Shown here: positions 22,818 through 34,800 of the stretch, piece after piece
How positions within the stretch are numbered: the first letter of the stretch is position 1
How the letters are laid out: each line of letters begins with the position of its first letter
DNA from: Nectonema munidae
Lineage: Eukaryota > Nematomorpha > Nectonematoida > Nectonematidae
Direction: 5' to 3'
Assembly: GCA_030549495.1 (NCBI GenBank)
Contig: JAUIRK010000858.1
Coordinates: 260,501-324,500, forward strand
Length of the DNA stretch: 64,000 nucleotides
Translations under genes and position numbers: made by a program
The notes under the pieces: model-generated
Seen by the model: the letters and a program-made list of their open reading frames with translations, nothing else
What the model was told of the DNA's origin: nothing
Database searches by the model: none

Positions 22818-25800
22818 GTAAGTGATTTTGCATTCAACTCTCTCTCATATTTGATATTTCTCATCCCCTCTTCTTCTTGACAGCTTTTTCGAGCCTTATT
22901 TTATAAATGGATGTTACTGGTAAAGCAAGGGTTAAAACATCATGTTGTTTTAGATTTTAATCGAAAATAATAATCACTGAACTTCTGAAAATAATTCCTT
23001 TTAAATTTTGGAAACGTTAACTTATTTTTACTTTTTTTAAATCAAAATATCATTTTGTAGATAAAATGGCGCTGAGTCTTCATAAATAAATAAAAGTTGT
23101 AAAGAAAATAAATGGAAAACGTTGAGTAAATCTTTTATTTAACAAAATACCAGCAATAATATTTCGGTCACTATGACCTTCTTCAGATATATATGACATA
23201 AAATGAAAGCGTGGAGTGTCTTGCTTGCTGAGTGTTGAGAGGGATTATTGGTGCTGATCGTAAAGAGATTTAAGGTAGAATGATTGACATTTTTTTCACA
23301 TTTTTTTCATGAACCTAAAGTTAATATCATTCACACCAATTTATCAAGACATCTTCATTATAACACTGTAAATATACATACTATATATGTGATTAACCTA
23401 AAGTAATCTCTTTACGATCAGCACCAATTATCCCTCTCAACACTCAGCAAGTAAGACACCCCATGCTTTCATTTTATGTCATATTTATCTGAAGAAGGTC
23501 ATAGTGACCGAAATATTATTGCTGGTATTTTGTTAAATAAAAGATTTACTCAACGTTTTCAATTTATTTTTAAATATCATTTTATTAGAATTTTTAAGAG
23601 ATAGATTATTAAAATTGTAATAACAGTTCAAAATAACTAACTTCTTCAGCTGTGGGCGAATGTGCGTTGTGTATAAGTCAAGCTAAAACATTTATTTTGT
23701 CTTTCAAAAAATTTACTACTTTATGATGAAATTCATTTTGTTCAGCTTCAATAGATATTTACTTTCCTTTGTAGTACTAAATTTAGGGATTGTAAATTTT
23801 TTGAAAAGGATGTATTCTTATATAGTTTATGCAACTGCTGTATAAGGAAATATCAGTAGGATTGAGTGTTGAACATGATGTTTGAAAAAGGAGACAGATT
23901 TGTAAAATAAATTTCTTTTTAATGCAGCCTTTTGCGCTGGTTTTATAAAAAGAGAAAAAGTAGGATCTGCTAAGCATTAATTCTTAATTTTAAAATCATT
24001 AGTGATCTACATTCCTTATTCATGTAATGGAATATAGTCAGGGGCGCACATCCTCAAAATTAATGGGGGCGAAATTTTTTTTTGCAATTTTCAAAATTAG
24101 TGGTCTGGAAATACCACGGGAGACCAAATATTCAAGCAATCCTTTAAAATAGAGTGTATTCAGCGCAATCCTAAATTTATAAGACTACTTTATATTTTTT
24201 TTACAAAATTAGTCAATTTAAATACTATACTTCCAGCGAAAATATTTTAATTAAATTTGCATATCGAATATACACTAGTTTAAAAAAATCCAAAATTGTT
24301 AGGGGGATAATAGGCTTTTCATTTGAAAAATGAAGTAGTCTACAAGGCACATTACATGAATTGATGAAAGGATATTTGATTCATAGAGAAAACAAATAAC
24401 TGAAGGTTGGGTAGTTTTATATGAGTGAATGTAGTCTAAAGGCAAAGAGTCTACTAGAGACACCCTGCGATGTTTATATGAAAAAATGAGATTGATTCAG
24501 GCGCAAGGGTATAAAACGAAGTTATAATTGTGCAAACAGAAATAAAACAAAAAATTAAGATTGCATTATTTCATTTTACTCAGCATCATTCAAAAATAGT
24601 TTAAAAGCTAAATTGATACAAGCTACAAAAATCTACAAAAAGTAAAATAACTGTTAACATTTTGCAATGATTTGCCTTTTATAATAACTTTTAAGGAAAA
24701 AAAAGTCTATCAGAAAAAGTTGTACAGCATAACTTAAGTTTTTTGTAGGGGTGCACCGGATAGTCTATCCGACCGGATATTTCGCCGGATAGCGACAATT
24801 ATTTGATATTCGGCATGAACGCCGAATAATTCTTATATACGGCAGGATAAACCGGATAGTTACAAACAAATTATCATTAAATGTTTACTTTTAAAAAATC
24901 ACAAAAAGTTCACAATTTGAGTGTATTTCAAAGAATTAACTAACAAATAAGACATGTCAAAAAATTTCTTGCATTGTGATGAACGAATAAAAGCATTTTT
25001 CCTTATTCAGCAAAAAGTTTGGTTCTTTTTTCTTCAAAAATGTTTCCATATTCGGAAAAGAGTCTCTCTGAGTACACTGATGAAACAGGTGTGCATAAGT
25101 GTTTGGCTGTTAGATGCTTTAGCAAAGAAAATTTTTCTTCCTGCCTCCAATATTGCAGGGGACATTTTTTCTTTCCAAGAATGGAGTGCGGAGATAGACT
25201 TCCAACTCTCTGGCTGCCTCATCTTCAATATCATCTTTCGACATATTTTTTATTGTGTTTGAATTTTCATTGGTTTGCACAATTTCTTGGAAGCAAGCCA
25301 TGAAATCAACTTTGCTTTCGTCCTTAAGTAACATTATGCTTGGAGAGTCAGGGCGAGCAGCTCCATCAAGAGTTTCCGTCTCCATTTTCCTACTAGCAAC
25401 GTTGTGATTTGAAAGTAGCTCTTTGGAAGCTAATGTTTTCCCAAATGTTTTGTCTTTAAGAAATTGGGCTTTAATCGTGGATCAAGTATTGTTGGCAGAA
25501 CATATATCGTGTTCGTCATGATGTTGAGACCTGAATCCGAATCATTGAAAAATCTACTACGAAGAGAAGTCAAGAGTCTCTGTTTAGTTTCTTTGATACC
25601 TTCCTTATCAGTGGCCTTTTCAGAGTATCTTTCAAGAGTGCTTACATTGGGAATTACAGTTGAAAGAAGACATGTCTCCGCAGTTACCAATATCCTGCAT
25701 ATTATCGGGTCGGATATTTAGATCTACTATATTTATCCGGTATCCGGCCGGATTGTAAATTGAGCTATCCGGTGCACCTCTAGTTTTTTGAAAACTAATT

Positions 25801-28800
25801 TGACGTATCCCCTACAGCATACTCTATGGGTGGCATGACAGGTTGGTTGAGATGATGTACTCAGCACGGAAGCCTCAGGATTCGACTCCTCATCGATACC
25901 AATTTGTTCATAGTTTGACATAAGCGGTACAGCAGTGCCCTGTCAATGAAAATACACCCGCTACACCTTACCTTTTACACAAAATTGAAAAATTTGCTAC
26001 ATAATTAACATAAGAGAGAAAGGAAACAAAATAAACTAATAAAGCAATTTTCACTATTTTAAAATGGAACCGTCTGTTCTCAGAATAATTTAGGCACAAA
26101 GAATGAGAGTTTATTTGATATTTTCAAGTTTTTACAAGCAGGAAAAGCCAACGTTTAAGTAGCTAGCCCTTATAATTAAAAAATTATTTAAATAACGGTC
26201 GACAGAAATTTCGCCCCATAGATAATTTGCCCCCTGGACAAATTGTCTCATAGGCTATTTGTTTCATCCATCTTTGCTTATTATATGTGTAAAATTATTA
26301 AAAAATTTTATATTCTTGTTTATTTTATCTCTATTAAATTATTTCAAATTATTCATTTTATCTCTTAATTTTTTAGAATTGTCCATGAGACAAAATGTCT
26401 TATGAAAATAACGGGGCGAATTGTCCATGAAACAAAATGTCTTATGAAAATAATGGGGCGAATTGTCCATGGGACGAACTGTCTTATGAAAATAATGGGG
26501 CGAAATGTCCGAGGACCAAACTAACATAAATCAAAGTATACGAGAAAAGAAAACCATTGCGTTTTTTTGAATATTTGTCTACAAATAAAATTCTGACAGC
26601 TGTCATAAATAATAGATCAAGTACATTTTTAACAACTGAAACGTTTTGTTTCGATATTATATTTTTACTATAATAATCAACAAATTTTCTTTAAAAAAGG
26701 TATTTGATTATGTACAGTGTTACTTATAAAATTTAACAATCGAACATTATAAAAGATATCTCTGCTCAAATATTAAGCAAATAGAGTATTCTTGCTTTTA
26801 ACCCGAATAGCTAGTCAAAATATTCATTCCCAAATAGCTATTAAAAAAATTTCTTGACTCGAAAAAATAAAAGTTTTCAAATGTAACAAACGTAGTGATA
26901 AAGATTAAATGACCTTTGTTGAAAAAAATTCTTAATGCGAGTCTAACAATATTCATTGATATAAAATTGTAACGATTGAAAACTATTTTAATTTAACTCT
27001 AAATGCAAATTAGACAGAAGCAGTGGTGTAGCCAAATAAAAGTTGATAGAAGGGGCATAATTTAAAAACAAAAAACTTGCGCAACATTATTTATACTTTC
27101 TTGATCCTTTCATTGTAGAAATTTTCAAAAACTGATATCGCATAAGATGCATGGGGGCACCATGCGGTACAGAGTGTGGGCACGGCCCCTCATGCCCCAG
27201 CCTAGCTACGTTACTGGAGAGAATATAGCTGAATGAGATAGGAGAGCTTAACAAGAGAAGAGGGCTTGAGTGAATGATTGAGTTTTAGCAGAGAAAGCCG
27301 AAGAGAAAAACAGAGGAGACAGAAAGAGAAATATAATCACTGTGACAGAAGATGAGAAAATCTAGTGGATCATCAACATGTGTTTGCTCTGTGACCTGTG
27401 TGCATATTGAATGAAGCAATGGATTATTATATTATATAGCTCTCACGCATCGTCTGTAAAATATGTTCGATAGGAATTTCAAAGCAGCTTGGCATGATGT
27501 TTGATTGATTCGAAAGTCTGCATTCCTTCTATGCGATCATCATACATGTTTTATAAACAAGCAGCAACTCTTACTTATAGAAAATTATTAGGGGGTCATT
27601 TTCGTCCCCCCGAATGTGCGCCCCTGGTTCGAATCCTATCTTAACTATTTATAGTTCGACTCTAGTGGTGCAAATTGTGTATGCTGTGATGTAAACACTT
27701 CATGTTAAAATATTTTTGTGATTAAGGTATATTTTCTTTGCTAACGGTTTCAAAAATGAGAAAATCTTAAATTCTATGATTGATTCTTGCATCGCTCAGA
27801 TTGACTTGGCGAAGTACTGTAAAGATTCAAGACTTCTAGAAGTAATTTTATCTTTTGATATATCCTCATTAATCTTCATTCTTTTCGCGAAACTTGAAAG
27901 AACAATAATCAAACAGATTAGAACTAGAAAGTTTCTATGATATCATTTTTCATTAGGTAACATTCTTTTTAGATAAGTCTAGATATTTTATGCTTAAATT
28001 TTGAAATGTTTAAATGAAATGAACTTCTTTCTAAACGAATTGATGCAAAGTTTAATTTAAGGCATTATAATTATATAATTGAATATTGACAATACTAAAT
28101 TTCTAAAGATTCTTTAACTCATTTGATTGCAGAAAAAACTGACGACATTGACTAATTTGATTCAAAACTCCGGTAACGCATTTAACCCTAACTTAGGTTT
28201 TAACTGACACCGACGATTTCTTTCTTTTAAGGTACTTTTATTTCAAATTACTTAATCTTGTCTGCTTTTTCGGGGATCAAATGAGTCAAATTAGGAAATC
28301 ATCTCCGCCACTTTAAATTGACAATGGGATGTTGGCCAGTTGCTGTTTTCTAACTTTGTAACTGTAAAAAGGACATTACTCAATCATAAGAATTTGGCTA
28401 AAATTTTTCCGCCATCACTGAATTTTTGATAGGTAAATCTATAGTGAATAAATTTTTTATTCTTCAAATTCTGGTATCAGTTTTTCTTGGCTAATTTTGA
28501 GTCAATAATGTTCATTTATGAAAAAAGTGTCTTCATATATGTTTACCCGTGGGATACCAAATAGAATATTTTGTACGAAAAAAATATTAAATATCGTATA
28601 TTTTTGATAAACTGTTTTTATATCTACCTTAGGAAACTTTTTTTGAGCTATATCACATTTCCTTTCTATTACTTGTACTTGTAGCTATTCAAAAATATTA
28701 TCAAGGTTGACAGAAGAACGATTGATAAACGGAATAAATTTTTACTTCTTTTCAATACGGTTCCTGAACGTGATTCACTATAAATGAATATCTCATTATA

Positions 28801-31800
28801 AATATATTGACTTCAAATCTTTCCTCTCTACCCCCTTTGCTCATTGACACTCCTAAAGAAATAGTAGACAATATTAAGTAACTTGACATAAAATTACGCT
28901 AACCCTTCCAGGACCAATGTAACACCAGTGTCCCAAGGAAGGAAAATAGTTTGTTTTAAATATATAAAATTCGATTGAAAAAGAAGGCAGATAATTTGTC
29001 TTAAAATGGTGGTTATCAAATAAGCCATAATTTTTTGAAAACGAATCATCTGCTCATCTTTTTCAATGTGTTTAATATAGGGGTGGGCAAACTACGGCCC
29101 GTGCGCCGCATGCGGCCCGCCAGTGCATAATTTGCGGCCCCAAAGTACATACCCATTTTCATCATTGAGAATGTTCATTTAGAATTTTCCGAACACTTCT
29201 CCACATTTATCCCACCCAAGTATTTGAATCTTGAAGTGCTGCATCATTCTCATCGACATTATTTATTATTTCTGTAACATTACTCAAATGTCTTTGAAAA
29301 TTAGATGTGGCCCTTCGAAAAATCTTTAAGCCCTCAATTGGACACCAATGTTTCATCCAAAAATCATCTTCCTTCAGTTATATTCTAAGGGTGGGCAAAC
29401 TTTTCAGTGTAAGAGCCGCATTTAGAAAATCCGATTTTTCGAAGGACCGCATCTAAAAAAGCACATTTTTCAAAGACATTTTTTAGAACGTTAAAAGAAA
29501 AAGAGTTATATATAGAATTAAAAGAAAAAATTAATTTTTATTAAAATTGATCTTTAAGTGCAAAAACTTCACCTAAAAGACATTTATTTCACAAAAAAAA
29601 GAACATAAGTAACTGAGTAATTTTTCTGTTACAGAAATAATAAATAATGCTAATGAGAATGATGCAGCACTTCAAGATTCAAATACTTGGGTGGGATAAA
29701 TGTGGAGAAGTGTTAATTCTAAATGAACCTTCTCAATGACGAAAATGTGTACTTTGGAGCCGTAGTTGCCCACCCCTAAACTAACGTTACTAACTAACTG
29801 AGAGTTTATTTTAACTTTACTAACTTATTTGGATTTTAGTAAGGAAATTTTTATAGCTCTTCGATTGCCCTCATGACCAATTTCTATTTTTCGAATGATA
29901 CACACCCCAAAAACGATGTAGAGAGAATATGCAAAAGAGCATTCGAGCATTAACATAACATTTATAAAGTGAAGAATGTTTTCTTTTGAATTTTATACCA
30001 TGTTTCTTTGTTCCTATAATTATGTTTATATAATAGGCTTTTCTTCTCTAGATAATAAATATAATGTTTTTGTTTTCATGATTTCTTTTTTCCTTCGGTA
30101 GTAATGCTAGAATTTTTCTTTCTTTATTGAAACGAATTTTAATTACGATTAAATAAGGCCTTCGCTATTGTGGTTCTCGACCCTTTTTACTCCCAGAGAC
30201 CCCTTTGATCATTTGTCAAAATTGAATTCCTCTACTCGCTTTTCAAATTATCTGCCACAAATTGCACTTGATTTTTTTTTCTTCAAAACTTACATTCAAA
30301 ATAATCATAATATAATACCTAAAAAATCCAAATTTCTTACTTGGCGGTAGTTTCAACTTTTTCCTTGAATTTCTTAATTTCTCCCCAGAGGGGATTCCCC
30401 CTCGTTGAGAGCTACTGCTTTAATCCATCTGCGCGATATTTGTATCTCTCTCTTTCTCCTTCTGTAGATTTACCTCTTGAAGAAGCAGGACTGGGGTAAG
30501 GAAGGATCAATTTATGGGCACATGATCAAGAAAAAGATTGCCAACAAAGTGGCGCAGGTTTGGCTCAATTTTTCAAAAGAAGTGCGCTTCAAGGGAAAAG
30601 AGATGAAAATCTTGAATACTGCCAAAGACTTTGAAGTGGAGCCGATTCACGACATTCAAAAGGAAATAGATGCTATCAATGAACGCGCCAAATCGCAAGG
30701 TGAACAACATATATAACACTCTTTGCATTTATTTCTTCTAATGCGAGTTAAATGAAACTTGTGAATTCATTCGCCTCAACCACGCCGCCATTGAGTCGGA
30801 GCATTCGCGTGACAATTATCTTGCGACTCCATCAGGGGCGTTGGCAAGTATATAACATTGGGGAGGCGAGCTGCATCGTAAAAAAATGTTGAGGGGTAAC
30901 TGACGTATTTTTACTTAAATAATTTTACAAATATCAGATTTATTTGAAAAATATGTAAATGAAACAATGTATTTAGTTAAAAGTTAAATTAAAATAATTT
31001 AAAAGCGTCCAAAAATGAATGCACGCCCATCTCGTGCTGATACAAAGTCATTTGCAACTTCAAAAATATTTAAGGCATCTGTAGCCTCTCTGTGCGTGTG
31101 CAGGATCATCATATGATTCAGCCTTTATTGGGACATTGTAGTACGAAGATATGTCTTTATTCGACGCAAAGCAGAAAATGTTCTTTCACTTGTGGCATTA
31201 GTGGCTGGCATTACTAAAATAAGTCGCAGTAAATCTACAATCTCAGAGAATATGCATCTGGAAGTTGGAGACATCTGAGTCACTAAAGTTACCAAAAAGG
31301 AAATGGACACAGTTGATAAATCATTTAAGCTGTTTTGTGCGAAGGTTGCAAATGAATCCAGTTGTGAAAAAAGAGAAGTCTTGTCCAGATCATCTCCATA
31401 GATCTTTAAGACAAAGTGCAAATCTTCTTTGTATGTATTGTCGCCGCGTACAGATTTCAAAATAACGTCTTCTAGATGCCGATACACTTGATAGCCCGGT
31501 TGATTAAAACGATCTTTTACACAGTTCACCACAAGATCCAGAGCTTCGAAATAGTGCTGTCTATAATAGTCTTTCTCTGATACGCCAAATTCTGGAGAAG
31601 CTTTTCCGGTTTCGAATCGCATAGGCATTTTTCTTCGTCGTGGCAATGTCGGCTTACAAACATCTAGCTCATCAAGTTTACTATTAAGTAAATCCCAGAA
31701 TGAATTAAAGGACTTTTCCACCAATTTACATAGTGATCTCAGCGAAAGTTCTGTCAAGTGTTGACCCTCAGCAGCTGATATATCTTTTTTCTGTAGTGTT

Positions 31801-34800
31801 CGGCTTAGATTGTCTGTGTGACAGAGAATCTCATATCCAAGACTCCAAAGAAAAAGTCAAAACTTTGCATTTGGCTTTTCACGCCCAAGATCTTTTGTGC
31901 AATCATAGCAGGTCTCCCACAAAAACTGAAAAACAAAGTAGTTTTCCTGAACACTGTTCAAACTGGCAGTTCTAACAGTCCATCGAGTAGGGCATAGCAC
32001 GCGAAATCCAGGCGTATCAGGTGCCATCTCACGCTTTAGTTGTTCGAATCTGGTATCCCTCTGAAGAGAATACTTAATAAGTTTGGACATTTCAAATACA
32101 GTATCTAAGGTATCACGCATGACCTTCGATTTTTTAACTGTATCATTGACGGCCAAGTTAAGCGCATGTCCATAACAGTGCGTGAAAATAGCCCTAGTCT
32201 CTTTGTTGGTGATGTTAGCGGCCACACCCTTTTTAGCTCCAGACATGTTGTCTCCATCATAGCACTGTCCACGGCACTTACTCAAGGGGATGTTCATCCT
32301 CACCAATGCATCCAGAATGACGTTAGTAAGTGTTGCAGCGTCGATAGATGGTACCATACACAGCCCGATAAACTCTTCGTGCACATCCAGATTATTATCA
32401 ACATGACGGATAACAATGACAACTTGCTCACGGCTAGATTCATCTGTTGTCTCATCTACTATGATGGAGAAATAGCTGTTATTCCTGATTTTAGAAACAA
32501 CGTCATGCAATATTTTTAAAGCCATAACTTGTACCATCTCATTCTGAATAGCTGCTGATGTAAATTCAAGAAATCTGATGGTACGTAAAATGGTTATCAG
32601 CTGCTTTTTCTCCTCTGAGTGAACGGCTGAGAGAAGTTCACCAATGTCTTTTGTTTCTCGTGGTAGTATCACATTTCTCTCAATAGCTTCTTTATGGCAG
32701 TCGGAATCTTGTTGTTTTCGGAATTTGGAAGTTGCATCTTTCCAATTACTGAATCCAGTAGAAATAAAACTACTCTCATTAGAGTTGGAAATCTTGCTTT
32801 CTTTTGCAGTAATCATACAGGTAAAACAGAAAGCTACATCTTTTTTCTAAAAATAACTAATAATCTAAATACTTTTATTTTTTAAAGTATTTACCATTAA
32901 ATTTTAATACACTAAAAATTGTATTCTTTTAAAATATTAATTTAAAAAATAATAAAAAAATTTTTTTTTAATTTTATTATAAGATTACCTCGTTATAATG
33001 TAACCATGCGTATTGCTTAAACCAAGTAGAGTTGAAAGAACGCAGCTCTGGATTCTTCTTGCCAAAAGAACGTTTGGGAAATTTAAAATTTGTAGGTTGA
33101 TTAATAATTGTAAATGCGGACATGTTTGGAATTGAAACAAATAAATATGTGTGACAATAAAAAAAAATATATTAAATTGTTCAAGATATCTCTGTAAAAA
33201 AATCATTTTTATAAAAAAAAATTATAAAATTATTGGGGTGGCGGTCACCGCCCCTTTGCCGACGCCCTTGTCCATTTGATACAAATGCGCATTTAAGACA
33301 CACTAGTTTTACTTACATGAGTTGAGTCCTTACTTTAATTACTTTTATTTTGTTAATTATTTATTACTAAGTACAAATAATTAAATTTTTAATTTCTTTC
33401 CCCTTGTTAATGTAAAGGTGTATAAGTATCATTCTTGCAGCTTTGTTCTCTGTGTACCAGCAATAACATGATTTATCTCGTTTTTTCCTGAAAATGTCTA
33501 AAGAATTATCCAATCATGATATTGGCAATGAATCAACTTTATGGAACGTTTTCATTCAATAAAATATAGTTTTCCTCTGTAAACTTCCTATACTTTATTA
33601 TGTACACAATTAAAAATAACAGTTTTAAGCATTTTAAACCTCAAAGTTTGTATCTCGAGTCTCGTGTATGATGCAACGCCTTACAATTAGCTTATTAATT
33701 ATTATTCGTTCAAATGTGCGAGTGTATACTTTAATTTTAACAAATAAAACAAAAAAATTGTAAATGAAAAAATCATTGACGTTTATTTAGTTTCTAAATT
33801 CATTTTATTAATGCGTACAAATCTGTGTAAAAATGGGAATTTTAAAATATAAAATTTAAAGGGGTATTCCCGCTTTTTCCTACTTCTTATTAAATGTCAG
33901 GGGTAGCGACTCTGATTCCTCAAGCTAGATGTGATCTCTTCAGCCCTAATGAATGTTATTATGCGTATACTTACGAAAAGTGAAATTGAAAAATATAAAT
34001 GATTAGCAAAAATGTCTACATCCAGATATACAAATGCATACACTTTCTTGTAGTCCAGCCCCCTATTAAATCCTTTTCAAACAACTTTGGGGAAAAGTGT
34101 TACTCAAATTCCGAATATCCAGGATTTTGCAGACAGAAAAATCCTATGGCTCCAGCTCCTCCCCCGGAGTAAAAATATTACGATGTCTGGCTCCGGCTTT
34201 GCCAATTTTTTTCTCAACTTTTGAGAAGTTCGTTGTAAGATTCCTTAGTACATAACCAACGTATGAAAACTCATACTGTGAAAAACTAGATTTATAATTT
34301 TTCTAGAAGAGGCTTGTTTTCAAGGGTTTCGTATTATCCAAATAAAAAGCAATACATTAGTCGATAAATTAAGAATTTTTTGGACCAAGAACAGATAAAA
34401 AAATCATTTGTGGCTTAGTGTATTCATGGAACAAATCTATACAAATTTAAACAAGATATACATTTTTTTATCTAAGCAAAATTTATGTATATATAAATAA
34501 ACATCAGATAGAAGTAAAATTCTGACTCCTATTTTTATGTTTTGACTCTACGAAAGTAAATTGGATTAGTGTGATTTACTATTTTCCAATTCCAAACTTA
34601 TTTTTTGGGTCATAATAACTCTTTAGAATTTATTGGTAGGCAATATAATTGGAAAGAAATACGAATATCAAACTTTGTATTAAACAATAAAAACATAATA
34701 AATTAATTTAGAATAATTATATCAAATCATTTCTCGGAGCCTCACACAGGAGTAACTTTTTTGGTTTTACCGACTCCAAAACCCTGGTTACGATAGCAAA

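Larger units (their letters stand above)
22818..27726 (+). other. BUB intron 1, packed with repeats
   Basis: It holds an inverted-repeat element (23108-23574), a hAT-Ac derivative (24746-25782), a SINE (25828-25974), a 42 bp tandem repeat element (26197-26517) and a MITE (27021-27216). A single hAT-like end, CAGGGGCGCACAT, lies at 24042, and the matching inverted end is at 27613-27626. Their flanks do not match, so I do not call one element. Confidence 0.6.

Noticed and set aside
22884-22919. Short segment after BUB exon 1 that fits splice phase (NFFEPYFINGCYW)
   Set aside because: It does not resemble the TPR domain. The segment at 27727-27841 fits both the phase and the family alignment much better.
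25828-25900. Possible tRNA gene from A and B boxes
   Set aside because: No full cloverleaf, and the sequence recurs with a common tail, so it is a SINE. The same applies at 5540 and 37240.
26376-26517. Regular repeats, possible CRISPR array
   Set aside because: The whole 42 bp unit is repeated with no unique spacers, in eukaryotic DNA.
26339-26527. Frame with a repeated 14-residue unit
   Set aside because: It is the translation of the 42 bp tandem repeats in a transposon, not a protein gene.
24042-27626. One large element bounded by CAGGGGCGCACAT ends
   Set aside because: The ends match, but the flanking octamers (AATATAGT and GTTCGAAT) do not, and a BUB intron full of other insertions lies between. 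Two separate relics are as likely.
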